This document shows positions 1-10,366 of a DNA stretch of 27,982 nt, one piece after another. The stretch is from Byssothecium circinans (Eukaryota; Ascomycota; Dothideomycetes; Pleosporales; Massarinaceae): assembly GCA_010015675.1 (NCBI GenBank), contig ML977052.1, positions 30,727 to 58,708 of the forward strand, in the 5' to 3' direction. The notes below the pieces were generated by a model that was not told the origin of the DNA, did no database searches, and worked only from the letters and a program-made list of their open reading frames with translations. The stretch's first letter is position 1. Each line of letters starts with the position of its first letter. The position numbers and the translations under genes are program-made.

Positions 1-526
1 AGCGTTTGAAGCTACTATACAATTAGTTAGTAAGTTTCAAATAGTAGCATGGGGCAAATCCTAGGAGCCTCCGGACGGATCTCGGAGGGAATCCTTTCCT
101 TCTTTGCCTATCACTGGTTTTAGTTAGTATTATATTCCTACAAAGTACTTCATGTGTTCTATAGACGGTCATACAATTAGCGACTTCCTCAACATTGACT
201 CCGCTAAGTCGTCTGATGAAACCAAACGCCGGAGTAATCGACCTCTCCTCAACTTCAAAAAGGTTTTCAAATGGAAGGGTCGGTATGATGATGATGTAAT
301 TGGGAGAATTTGGCGTGCAAGATAATTATTGACAACTTCGAAGTAAGGATAAACTGCGACTTAGCGTAAGCTACCGCTCCTGGCAGGTCTCCGACACGGC
401 TTGCTAAACTCTCAGCAAGCGCCAGTGACGATTTAGGCCCAGTATAGTTTGAATTACATATGGGAAGTAGGTACACGAAGCCTTGAATCCTGTACTTCCT
501 TCGGTAGAGCCTCGAGATCCTGGAAG
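1..526. other. Left-edge stretch with no convincing gene
   Basis: I see no coding region, RNA gene or recognisable mobile element here. GCTACTAT at 11-18 recurs inverted as ATAGTAGC at 41-48, and TTTGAA at 5-10 recurs inverted as TTCAAA at 36-41, but the order of the two motifs is swapped, so they do not form one clean hairpin. The short open frames look accidental. Confidence 0.5.
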
Positions 527-1221
527 CTAAACTGCCGCGTCGCCGTTTCCGAGCATGATTCGCAAAGAACCTCTAGGAAAAGAGGGGAAATAGTATGGTA
601 AGGCGGCACCTAAAGCTCCCGAACTATATAGGAAAGTCGGTTTAATCCTTGAGACATATTCTCGTGGCCGAGCAATTTGGAGCGGTGCTAGAAGGTGCGC
701 TCGGAGCAGCCCCTCCTCATGCGGTGAACAGCATCTGACGTTGTCCGGATCTGGCATGGTTGTGTGAAGTTGGTGAACTAGACTGTATGGGGCCCTTTCA
801 CATCTATCAAACGCGGCCTCGTTTGCTGTGGGCATGTAGAGGTTCAAGGTTGCTTACTCAAGCAGTACCATGGTATCCATGGTATCCACAGTGAGTAGGT
901 TTGGAAAGACGCCATGCTCGTGATTAGTGCGGCATCGTACACCAACCCACATCTACAGAGACTTGGGAAACCTTCGTTGGCGCCATTCAAAGCGGCTGCT
1001 AAGGAGCTAAAGAATGGCGTTATTAGATTTGCCAAGTAGGGGCTGATGTCCACAATGTAGCAACCTGGGTACGTACCAAATTTCCGCTCAAGTACTCGAC
1101 TCATTAATGTTGATGATTTCGTGGGAGAGTGGCCCGATTGAAAAGCATAGGTCGCGGGGCTGTTGCGATTGGAAAGAGCGCTATCTAATTTTGGACTAGC
1201 GTTGGGGTTGATGTCGGGCAT
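527..1221 (-). other. Possible eroded coding region, unrecognised
   Basis: Two minus-strand open frames abut with a 4-bp overlap: 1221 to 844 (125 codons, opening MPDINPNASPKLDSAL) and 847 to 527 (106 codons). The frame changes at the junction, where the minus strand has a TAA inside GTAAG, so the pair could be two exons or one gene with a frame break. The composition is protein-like, with several Pro and Cys residues and no low-complexity bias. I recognise no domain, and I see no convincing acceptor to match the GTAAG. This could equally be chance open frame in non-coding DNA. Confidence 0.18.
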
Positions 1222-2475
1222 CCACGATTATGTGGCACTTGGGCATTTCACTTACTATTAATATTCATTGCCATGCACCGACGCGCTACCGCCAGGATCC
1301 CTCGTATCGCGATGCATCGCACGACAGGACCATTCACCACTGAGTCGCGGTAGCTGGTGCTGAGCAGCGACGATGTCATGAGCCTAACAAGCTTCCGAGG
1401 CCTCAACATTGGACGACTTTCGTCATCAACTGTCCTCCACACGGCTCGCGGGAACGACTCTTGGACGACTCCTGAACACCACTTCGAATAGCGCGTGTGT
1501 AATATTGACAAACTGGGTTGGTGCCCTCGACCTTCTCGAAGCCGGCAAACATCGGGAACCCTACATTGTCTCAAGCACATAGCGCCAACCTGACATCGTC
1601 TGTAGGCAAGACAGCCGCTTGGAAAACCAATCAACCACAACCCGATTGATGCAGATTGAGGCTTGTTGCGGCTACTCGGGGCAACGAGGTCAAGACTGTG
1701 GTCCGCTCCTGCATAGCATGTCGGACTGTCCGGTCATTCGATGCTGACACCAACAGCTGCTACACTATGCATTTCCTCTTTGGGATACACGATTCGAACG
1801 CTCGGACTTGGCAATTATGCTCTCTTGGATGCATTTACCCCGCCGGGAGTTCCCTCCACATACGACAACATACGGAGTTACGAACGAGAACGTTGGCGGA
1901 AATCCGCGAAGTGCCTCGTGCAGTGCCTCGTGTAATGCCTCGCGTGGTGAGTCGCACTGCATCGACCATTCTACCGCGCGCATTGCAGCCAAGCGGATAC
2001 GGGCGCTCGGGATGCAGCGTCTATACTTCCTTCATTGGGGCCTACGTATGCAACTTGACAACACATTGCCGGCTTGTACGACCCAGAAATGTTCGCCGTT
2101 CATATCATTGACATCCCTGCATGTGGGAGGCTCGTTATCACGTGCCTCTTCACCGGGTGCACATGTGGTTTAAGCGTTTGAGAACCTTCGAAAGCCGGAC
2201 GGAAGGTTCACTCAGTGCCTGGCGAATTCGTTAAAAATCCTGGCACGGTCGATCACCTTGGCCCGCACGTCTGCAGTTGCCGTTCGCTTTGGGTAAACAG
2301 CAACTAACTTTCGTTTTCCCGAATGGGCAGTTCATTTCAGCGCATCCAGTTTGACATCCACACGCGACAACTCACGACACAACTTTTGTCGCACCAGGGT
2401 AAAAACTGGTATTGTCTTCATTGGCATATTTGAGGGCTATCCGCCTCAACCTCAACGCTGTCGGTCGCCGCCAGA
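1222..2475. other. Intergenic region upstream of the P450
   Basis: No gene is supported. A 12-nt unit is repeated three times with small changes at 1911-1946 (GTGCCTCGTGCA, GTGCCTCGTGTA, ATGCCTCGCGTG). A perfect 8-bp inverted repeat (GAACCTTC at 2182-2189, GAAGGTTC at 2202-2209) can form a hairpin about 270 bp upstream of the P450 start. I see no clear TATA box for that gene. Confidence 0.45.
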
Positions 2476-4307
2476 ATGCCTTCAGCAACGGCCATTGTCA
2501 GCCTCGTGGCGCTCGTATCCGCGATTCTCTATGTTGTAGCCAGAATCCGTCTGCAGGTTACACAAGATCCGCGAGAGCCGCCTCTGGTCGAGTGCGACAT
2601 ACCGTACATAACGCCTTTGTTGAAATTGACCGACAACAAATATTTTCTCAAACTAAGGTAAATGCATTTTTTACTTCATTGTGGCAAACTGCCCTGCGGG
2701 TATGCGCTGTTTCCAATTTCAAGACACGTGTTGTAAAAAGAACAAAGCTGCTGGCGCAACTATTATAACTTCATTTTTGCGATCAAATAAGAACTATAAG
2801 CTTCTCCACGGAACGTAGTGGCTAACAAACCAACAGGCAACGATACGGAAATGTTCCCATCTTCACACTGCGACCAGCTTGGATGCCGAAAATCTATGTT
2901 ATCAACGATCCGCAGCTCATCGCAGCTGTGCAGCGACAACCCAAGCTCCTCACGTTTCAAGCTATTTCCGACAAATACTCCCATCTGATTTGCAATCTCA
3001 GTCCAACTGCTATCGCCGTGCAGAAGCGCGAGCATGAAAAGTGGCTTCGAGACTCGGCCGTTGGCGAGGGCCCGTCTGCTTCTATTTACAAGGCAGTGAA
3101 GCCTGGTAAGTCCCTGGATGATATGAATCGAGCCATGCTGGGTGCTCTCGACCAACTCAGTAAGAACTGGGCTTCAGAAGTGCAAGGAAGTCCCAGCTTT
3201 GACTTGCATTCATGGGTTAAAGATGTGATTACAATGGCAAGTACAGAGGCTATCTATGGATCCGCAAATCCCTATAGTAGTGCAGACGTGCGAAGTCGTT
3301 TCTGGTATGTCCTCTTTGCTTGATCACGATACCGAATATAAATTATTTTTAGGAACTACGTCTTTGGCCTTGACAAGATATCAATGGGTGTGGGTCGTCT
3401 TCTCGCCAGACATAGTCTCGAATCGCAAGCCTTCTTAGCCGACAAATTTGAAAAGTATTTCTCCAGCAAACAGCACCTCCAAGCTTCAGATCTCACGCGC
3501 CAACGCTTCGAATGGTACTCGGATCATGGCTTCCCCCTCCGCGACTGTGCTAACATCGAAGTCGGCAACGGGATAGCAATCCTGACGAACACAGTGCCTA
3601 CCGCCTTTTGGCTTACCCTGCACGTCTTCTCCGACCATAAAGTTCTAACAGCTTGCCGGGACGAGGTTCTTCAGCAGGTGCGAGAAACGAAAGATCACAC
3701 TGGGGGTCTTGTCCGCACACTCGATATAGCTGCCTTGAAGACCGCTTGCCCGCTCCTACAGTCAGCATTCAGAGAAGCCATGCGCGTGCACAGCGTAGCC
3801 GTCGGCATGCGAGGAGTTGTACAGGAACACATGCTCGACGGAAGGTACTTGCTTCAAAAAGACGCCATAATCTGGATACCTTCAACAGTCCAACATTTCG
3901 ATCGTGAGCGCTGGGGCGCAGATGCTGCCGAGTACCACCACGACCGTTTCGCCGACCGTACACGATCACGGGCGAAAAACATCTCGTTTCGCGCCTTTGG
4001 TGGCGGTACGACGCTGTGTCCGGGTCGACACTTCGCGATGACCGAGATCCTGGCATTTGTTGCTATGCTTTTACTGCGGTTCGAGATAGAGCCGGCAAGC
4101 GGAACCTGGGTAGTACCCTCCACGAACAAGGCAGGGCTTACGAATGTAATGCCAAACCCAGACTTCGATGTCCAGGTCAAGATGAGGAGAAGATCCGATG
4201 ATGAGGGCGTCAAGTGGGTTTGGAAGTTGATTGTTAGCGAGCACGATGTCTTCTCCGGATCGGATGAGGACCATGATGAACGTACGACAAAGGTGGGGAG
4301 CTTGTAG
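2476..4307 (+). CDS. Cytochrome P450 monooxygenase (CYP7/CYP8-like), 3 exons
   Basis: Haem-thiolate monooxygenase, probably anchored in the ER membrane with the catalytic domain facing the cytosol. Exons 2476-2657, 2837-3304 and 3353-4307 give 534 residues. Intron 1 (179 nt) has GCTAAC then CAACAG at its 3' end; intron 2 (48 nt) is GTATGT to TTTTAG. Both join phase-2 codons cleanly. A hydrophobic anchor covers about residues 5-22. The K-helix ExxR is EAMR at 358-361, and the haem loop FGGGTTLCPG is at 432-441 with Cys439 as iron ligand. The I helix (about 293-303) reads ILTNTVPTAFW and lacks the usual acidic-Thr pair; the Asn-Thr-x-Pro form recalls the CYP7/CYP8 clan (sterol 7-alpha/12-alpha hydroxylases, prostacyclin synthase). 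Substrate is unknown, and no biosynthetic partners are adjacent. The C-terminal 40 residues are unusually acidic. Confidence 0.93.
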
Positions 4308-4657
4308 GAGTGGAAAAGTATTTGGATCGCTTAGGACCTCACAATGGGATGCCTATTATGTTTGAGGTAAAAAGTTTTGCAAGACCGTCATACCGAATTG
4401 TCGGAAGTGTTACGAGACCGTTGATGTATAAGTGTACATACTAAAAGCATGTGAACGCGTTTGAACGTACATAGGAATTGTGTCTTGCGATCCTAATGTT
4501 CATACACACTTTTCCTTTCATCCTTAGGAGCTCGGCAATGGCATCTCACCACCCACCAGATATCTTAACCTTATTGACCCATACCGAGCTTCATGGCTCC
4601 TTTCTTTCCCTGTCCCCTTGAGATCCTCGTAACTTTCCTGAAGCCTATGAAAGGTTG
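4308..4657. other. Convergent 3' intergenic region
   Basis: This 350-bp gap separates the stop of the P450 (+) from the stop of the next gene (-), so it should hold both 3' ends. It is moderately AT-rich with no open frame of note, no clear repeat and no RNA gene that I can see. Confidence 0.5.
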
Positions 4658-5648
4658 CTAATGATTTTCGGTGCGTGATGCATGTATTTGCTCAACGTTG
4701 GCTGCGGTAATGACGGATTCCTCGGATACTAACTCCTCTGACGTTCGTATTGTTGACTCCGTTGCTCCAAAGACGAAGTTCTCCGAGCTGCGTTTGTCCA
4801 TGTTCGGTTGTTGAAAGGATACTGAATGCCCTTCTGCATTGGCTGGAGATAACGTGGTGGGTCGGATAGCTTTGCTGGTATTATCATAGGCTTGCAGGGT
4901 GGATTTATGCTTCTTCGTTCGCTGCGTTCTGACGGTTTTCGTTTTCCGCGGTAAGGTGTGGGTGTGAGTGTTAACCCGTTCTTGCTGAGGCACTCGAGAG
5001 CCGATGTGTACATCGCTTAGTTGTTCGGTAATCTCGACTGAATCCTGCCATCATTTTCAGTCCATGCAATCTGGATAGAAAGATGTTGAGCAGTAGAGAA
5101 GCGAGGTCGCGGCAGCAAGTTCCTACCACGACCGACGCTTCCTCCGTCTCATCCCGCACTCCACACCTCCTCTCTCTGCTCTCTCGTCGCTCTTCGTTCT
5201 TCAACCTTTTCTCCTCCTTTTTCTCGAACTTCGACCTCCGCGTTGGTCGTCGACTTCCTTTTCCTTTACCGTCCTTCGTAGCCACAACCCTTTTCTCCTC
5301 CGTGACAAGCTCTTTCCCTAGTTCATCCGCCCTATCGACGGAAAAGCCATCATCGACCCTCCGATAGATCTTCAACTTCCTACCATCGTCTGAAACACGC
5401 ACACCCTTCTCGTATACACCTTGTTTGGATCGCCTAGGCTGGCGCTTTCCTTTCCGACTTGATTGGTGGACGTTTCCATGTCGGATATGAACGAAATGGG
5501 GGCGCTCCTTGTGCGAATATCGTCTGATGCGGTTGTCGTGGTGGAGGAGGATGCGTAGCGTCTCGCGCCAGCCATTTTGCGCGATGGAGGAGAGAATGCT
5601 GGCCATGAAGTAGGGTACGGTCGAGGTCAAATGATCGAGATGCACCAT
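4658..5648 (-). CDS. Unrecognised basic/charged protein, 2 exons
   Basis: I do not recognise this protein. My model is exon 1 5648-5127 and exon 2 5044-4658, joined across an 82-nt intron (donor GTAGGA, acceptor GGCAG, CTCAAC inside as a possible branch site). It gives 302 residues. Evidence for the splice is that both joins are phase 0 and the frame reads on smoothly (EEASVV then DSVEITEQLSD), while the unspliced frame turns Cys/Leu-rich and stops at 4971. The first 45 residues have a short hydrophobic patch and C-ending codons. Residues about 45-165 are very rich in Arg, Lys and Glu, and the last 110 are Ser/Thr/Asn-rich and probably disordered. An alternative acceptor 26 nt upstream would end the protein at 5017. 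The start ATG lies in CCATGG. Not secreted by any clear signal. Confidence 0.55.
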
Positions 5649-6829
5649 GGCTATATCAAGTCACATGGTGTCTAGCGATTGCGGTTGTAGAAATGGGGAT
5701 CAGAGAGGTTGCGGCCATCGGGAGGTGTCTGTGTATAGATGGAAAGGACGTCAACAAAGTCACTGCTCAAGTTTTGGAAGCTACGATGACCAGGAGGAAT
5801 TAAAACCATGTGCCAACACGTGCTATCTGGCGACGCTTCCCACCTGGAGTTACCATGTAAGCAGGGCAGCTAGGTCCTATAATCTCATTACCAAGCTTTC
5901 TCTTTTAGATCATATGCTCTCATCGCATGGTTTCCATTCTCCTGGAAACCACAATCACGTGACTGTTAGCATCCAACATCCAGACGCGCACAAGTTTGCA
6001 TGTGTACAGAACTAGGTTGTGGAGAACTCTGCTCTTCACAGCAGGCGAAGGCGAAAGGCTTTCGTGATTTTTTGGAAAGTGAGGTGAGTGAGGGGACTAG
6101 TGGAGTCAAGCATAACTAAGCGGGCAATTCACTCATTGGCGAGATCCAACCTTCCCACAACATCTGCATCTACTTTCCGCCCCCCATCTCAACTCTTGCC
6201 CAACGCTTCGAAACACCGCATATCCTAGTACTAATCTGTCTTCCTCACGGGGTAACGACAGAAAGGGCGCTTCGTGACCGACCGACAATTAATTTGGAGG
6301 AGCCTCATTCGCAGAGGCTTGCGGCGAGCCGAGGTGTAGGCCCAGCTACGATATAAACGACAGCTAATCATACGCAAAGAAAGAGCCTCCAAGACTTACT
6401 TGTATCTCTCTCCAGCACATCATCTACCTGTTTTATTATGTCAACTCTATCATCGATGCGGTTATCGGCACCCAACACGGAAGGTGCTCCACCAGGGTAA
6501 ATTGGCGTGATCCCTAATGGACTTGGCAACGTACCAATTCACACTTCGAAGCATGCAATCGCCAATACATTGATTACAAGCTATTGGATTGCGTCCAGGG
6601 TCGAGCGCTCAAGATGGAAGCAGTGAAGAAAGGGCCGAACAGATGCTTGTTACAGCATGCAGCAGTATAGAGGACCAAGCATTGAAGTTTACAAACTCCT
6701 TAATTGAGTATGCGTCGCCGTTATCCTAGTGTGCATCAGCGTGTATAAGTATCGCCTCTCATCACTACTTTTCTGGTGTTCAAGGCAATTCGCTTATTTG
6801 TACGCCCCAAGCCTCATTGTTCGTTCATC
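5649..6829. other. Divergent intergenic and promoter region
   Basis: This 1.2-kb region separates two divergently transcribed genes and should hold both promoters. It contains a perfect 8-bp dyad (TGGTTTCC at 5928-5935, GGAAACCA at 5944-5951). A plus-strand open frame at 5647-6015 starts at the same CCATGG as the minus gene but resembles no protein I know. The rest shows no repeat or RNA gene. Confidence 0.5.
6744..6749 (+). promoter_or_regulatory. Possible TATA box of the subtilase
   Basis: TATAAG lies 86 bp upstream of the protease ATG, in a region otherwise free of open frames. The spacing suits a fungal core promoter with a short leader. Sequence match only. Confidence 0.4.
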
Positions 6830-8203
6830 ATGCAGTCCTTTACCCGCTTCCTCGCCCTCGCGGCCGCTGCTGTGCCCTTCTTGGCTCAGGCAGCACCTAT
6901 CTCTTCTTCGGTCGCAGATACCGCTATTCCGGGCAAATGGATCATTCAGTTGAAGCCTGAAGCGGATATCGCCACTGTCGCTGCACACAAGCTCAAGGTT
7001 CGCGAGATTCATGCTCGGAACCTCGCTCGTCGTGGTGGAGAGTCGGGTGGCATCGAGAAAGAATACGGCTTTGGAGGATTCAAGGGATACTCTGGTGCTT
7101 TCGATGATACCACCGTTGATGAGCTGAGAAATTTGCCAGAGGTGAGAAGAGCAGAAGAATTGGCTTGGTGGAAGTATCTCTAACAGAGTACAGGTTTTGA
7201 ACGTCGAGCCTGATTCCGAGATGACAGTCGACGCATTGGTCACCCGTACGTCCCACAGTATATATGTATTTCAAGTTACATTCACGTGCTAATATCTCTA
7301 TAGAAGGAAGTATTGGAAACGCTTGGGGTCTGGGAAGCATTTCGTCGCGAACAAGAGGTGCTACCGACTACGTCTACGACTCTACTGCTGGTCAAGGAAC
7401 CTTCAGCTATGTCGTCGACACCGGCGTTCGTATTACCCACAACCAGTTCCAAGGACGTGCTGTATGGGGCCACAACGCGGTCAACAACCTCAACAGTGAC
7501 AATTTTGGTCACGGCACGTAAGTATTAATCTCGAAATTCTTCAACTCCATGCTAATACGGGTGTTCTAGTCACGTCGCGGGAACCATCGGTGGCAGCACG
7601 TACGGTGTCGCTAAGAATACGACAATCGTGGCCGTCAAAGTCTTCGAAGGCAACAACGGATCGACTTCAGTTGTCATTGCTGGCTTCGACTGGGCCGTCA
7701 ACGACATTGTTTCCAAGGGGCGTGCCAACACCGCCGTCATCAACTTGTCTCTCGGAGGAGGTGGGTCAGCAATATGGGATGCCGCCATTAGCGAATCCTA
7801 TGCTCAAGGCGTCCTCTCTGTAGCAGCATCCGGAAATAGTGGCCAAAGCGCTAGCAACTTCTCGCCAGGTCGTTCGCCCGAAGCTATCACAGTCGGCAAT
7901 ATTCAGAAAAGTGATGCCCGCGCCCCGACTTCGAACTACGGGCCTGTCGTTGATATTTTTGCTGCGGGAACGGACGTTCTCTCTGCATACCATACCTCGG
8001 ACACCGCCACGCAGACCCTGTCCGGCACCTCGATGGCTGCACCGCATGTTGTGGGCCTAGTTTCATACCTTCGTGGTCTGGAGGGTGCTTCGTCTGCTTC
8101 TTCCGTCAGGGCTCGCGTTTTGGCACTGGCCACTCCTGGTCGCGTTACGGATGCGCAAAACTCGGCCAACCTGTTGGCGTACAACGGCAACGGCCGCCGA
8201 TGA
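6830..8203 (+). CDS. Secreted subtilisin-like serine protease (S8A), 4 exons
   Basis: Extracellular endopeptidase of the proteinase K/Alp type. Exons 6830-7141, 7194-7245, 7304-7517 and 7570-8203 give 403 residues. The introns are 52, 58 and 52 nt with donors GTGAGA, GTACGT and GTAAGT and acceptors ACAG, ATAG and CTAG, all in phase. Residues 1-22 are a signal peptide (hydrophobic core, then AQAAP). About 34-118 match an I9 inhibitor propeptide ([11 protein letters not shown] near its start). The catalytic domain follows from about residue 122: Asp160 in VVDTG, His191 in GHGTHVAG, oxyanion Asn282 in ASGNSG, and Ser347 in SGTSMAAP. The triad is intact and length is normal for the family. No cysteine is visible anywhere, so the mature enzyme has no disulfides. 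The ATG was chosen because the signal peptide begins directly after it; the open frame upstream lacks one. It probably serves nutrient release or host tissue degradation (inference). Confidence 0.95.
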
Positions 8204-8379
8204 TCTAACAGCGCGACTTGTTATTGAATCGAACATCCTTGCCTGCGTCAAATGGTACGATACCCGAACAGAAAGAAAACAATCACCATAAGTGAGAAAG
8301 ATAATAAGCTGATGAATGTAATATCGGGTATCATTTACAATCTTAATCTCAATCACGAAAGAACCATTCGCCATGATTC

Positions 8380-9498
8380 TTACTTCAAATATCCCATCCC
8401 CATGCCCATCCCACTCAACCTACCCAACGGCTCCGCACTAACCGGGCGTCCAGGTCTCGGCGCACTAATATCATCCTTACTCACAGCCTTCACAACCCAC
8501 TTCTCCCCATCCTCAACCATCTCCCTCTCTTCCATAGCAAAAGCAGGCCTTGGGACGCCCAACATCCCATTGCTATCATGATACGCCGCCTTCGGTCGAC
8601 TAATCATCCCCTTATCCAGCTTACTCTCAGCTCCACTCTCAATCCTCTTATCACGACGGTCTCCCGTCAGTGTAGCCGAACTCCTACGCGATGAAGACCG
8701 TGAAGGTGCACGGGAAGGCAGTGGTGAACCGAAAATGCGGCGTCCGAGTCGCGAGCCGAGTTTTGAGCGACGGATGGGGATCTCGACGACTTCGGGGCGG
8801 TGTGAGCGTCGGTAGCAGCACACGGCTATAAGAAGGATCAGGAGAACGATGACTGTTCCTCCGGCAATGAGACCGGCTAGCGCCCCGATTGAGATGGGAA
8901 GGCCTGGGTTTATACGTTGGAGTTCGGCGGATGGTGTGTTTCCCCCTGGTGGAGCGAGGGCACCGTTGCCGCCTGCGGCGGGAGTCACCGATGCAGTTGG
9001 TTGAGATGTTGTCGAAGATGAGGATGCAGTCGAAGATTCAGTCGACAGCGAGATTGTTGTAGTTGAAGTTCTCGATGGCTCCAGTGGACGTGGTGATACA
9101 TCTGGTCTGACAGGCGCAGGCTCATTCCCAGTATTGCCCGACTGGTCAGGAATCGATTGACGATGGTTTAGATGCACGCGTGCACGTGATACCGAAAGCG
9201 GCGCTGCGGATGTCGTGACAAAAAGCAGTGTGAGTGCGACGTAGAAAAGGAGGGTTGTGAGGCGTATTGATGTGGGCACCCGACATGACGGAGTGTATCT
9301 CAGCGAACCGGGAAAGTATGTGCCTCCTGGTCTCGAAGTTGCTGGATTACTTTTTAAAATCGGATTTGGGTCATTATCCTTGAGGGTATCGTCGTCGTGG
9401 AAAGGTGGTATCCCCCGCCATGATCTTGGCTTGTCAGAAATTATGAAAGCGATGAGAACATGAGTGCATACCGTGAATGAGCAGAGGTCGATGAACAT
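8380..9498 (-). CDS. Single-pass membrane protein with Ser/Thr-rich stalk
   Basis: This single open frame of 372 residues is convergent with the protease (176-bp gap). A first hydrophobic stretch at about 80-98 ends in TTSAAP and looks like a signal peptide or anchor. Residues about 112-195 are Pro/Ser/Thr-rich, a likely O-glycosylated stalk. A strong transmembrane helix at about 202-228 is followed by CCYRRSHR and a basic, Ser/Arg-rich tail that is probably cytosolic, ending in a Gly-Met repeat. This plan (stalk, one helix, basic tail) is common in fungal cell-surface proteins, including wall-stress sensors, but I see no WSC Cys pattern and name no family. The 78 residues before the first hydrophobic stretch are odd for a secreted protein. 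An in-frame 42-nt GTATGC...ACAAG segment near the 5' end might be an intron, so the true N-terminus is uncertain. Confidence 0.7.
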   Translation of the reverse strand: MFIDLCSFTVCTHVLIAFIISDKPRSWRGIPPFHDDDTLKDNDPNPILKSNPATSRPGGTYFPGSLRYTPSCRVPTSIRLTTLLFYVALTLLFVTTSAAPLSVSRARVHLNHRQSIPDQSGNTGNEPAPVRPDVSPRPLEPSRTSTTTISLSTESSTASSSSTTSQPTASVTPAAGGNGALAPPGGNTPSAELQRINPGLPISIGALAGLIAGGTVIVLLILLIAVCCYRRSHRPEVVEIPIRRSKLGSRLGRRIFGSPLPSRAPSRSSSRRSSATLTGDRRDKRIESGAESKLDKGMISRPKAAYHDSNGMLGVPRPAFAMEEREMVEDGEKWVVKAVSKDDISAPRPGRPVSAEPLGRLSGMGMGMGYLK

Positions 9499-10366
9499 CG
9501 TTCAAGTCTCGGAGAGCTTCGCGTGTCGACCCGCCCACATCGTAAAGGGTGCGAAGTGTAGCTCAAGCTATTTTCAGACCCATTCACGCACAAGGAGCGA
9601 GTATACATGAAACGATGCCAGGCACACATTGGATCTCGATCAATCAACACCATCACGCACCACTCTCAAAGTGAGCCAAAAAGTCGCGCAGAAAATTCAT
9701 CTAAAACTCTCCAGGGCCTTCACGAATATATTCACACACCCAGATCCTCCCGCCACTACAGCTATCGGCTGAACATGGCCGGAAGGCAGAATGTAGTCTG
9801 CACCTCAACCACGGAAACCGACCGTACCTGCATCACAGCCGCATATCGACCGCAAAAGAGCCGCTCCCTTTTTCATCTTCAGCCATAAGCCCGCGCCCCA
9901 GCTGTCGGTTCGCCTTTTTGGCTGCAGAACACTCTTTTGGCACTGTCGGAAGAATCTTCTGGGCTGCTGCCGAAATGGGCAAATCCGGGGTAAATGAGGT
10001 GCATGAGATGCATGAAATGCGGGGTTGCAGGCGTCGCAGATCTAAGATTAGATGAACCTTGAACAAACGGGGTACTTATGGAGACTTCGTTCTAGAAGAA
10101 ATGTCTGGTGCAGAAATGGGTACCGTTGTGACGAGAAAGAAGTACTGTTAAGTTGTGGGATGTCGTGGGCGATGGTGATGAGCGGGTAAAGCCGACGATG
10201 ACTTTACCCGAGTCGCGGAGAACTGCTTCACGAGAAGGCAATGCGGAGACGGAAAACGTTCTAGAAGGAACGTTATGAATTCTCTTGCACACAAAAGAAA
10301 GTTCGTGGTGTGATGAATCGAAACAGCAGCCAGCTTTCGCATCCGCAGCTCGTCGTCATATTCACC
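9499..10366. other. Intergenic region, no gene seen
   Basis: This 868-bp region should hold the promoter of the membrane-protein gene and the 3' end of the sulfite oxidase gene, both on the minus strand. Open frames here are short and unremarkable. GAGGTGCATGAGATGCATGAAATGC at about 9996-10020 contains three spaced ATG-rich copies, too short to interpret. Confidence 0.45.

Noticed and set aside
1248..2173. Several overlapping open frames on both strands
   Set aside because: Composition is Arg/Ser/Cys-rich in all frames with no domain, as expected from non-coding GC-mixed DNA.
5647..6015. Small Cys-rich protein gene on the plus strand
   Set aside because: No signal peptide and no promoter elements; the Cys are unevenly spaced, and codon use does not resemble the neighbouring genes.
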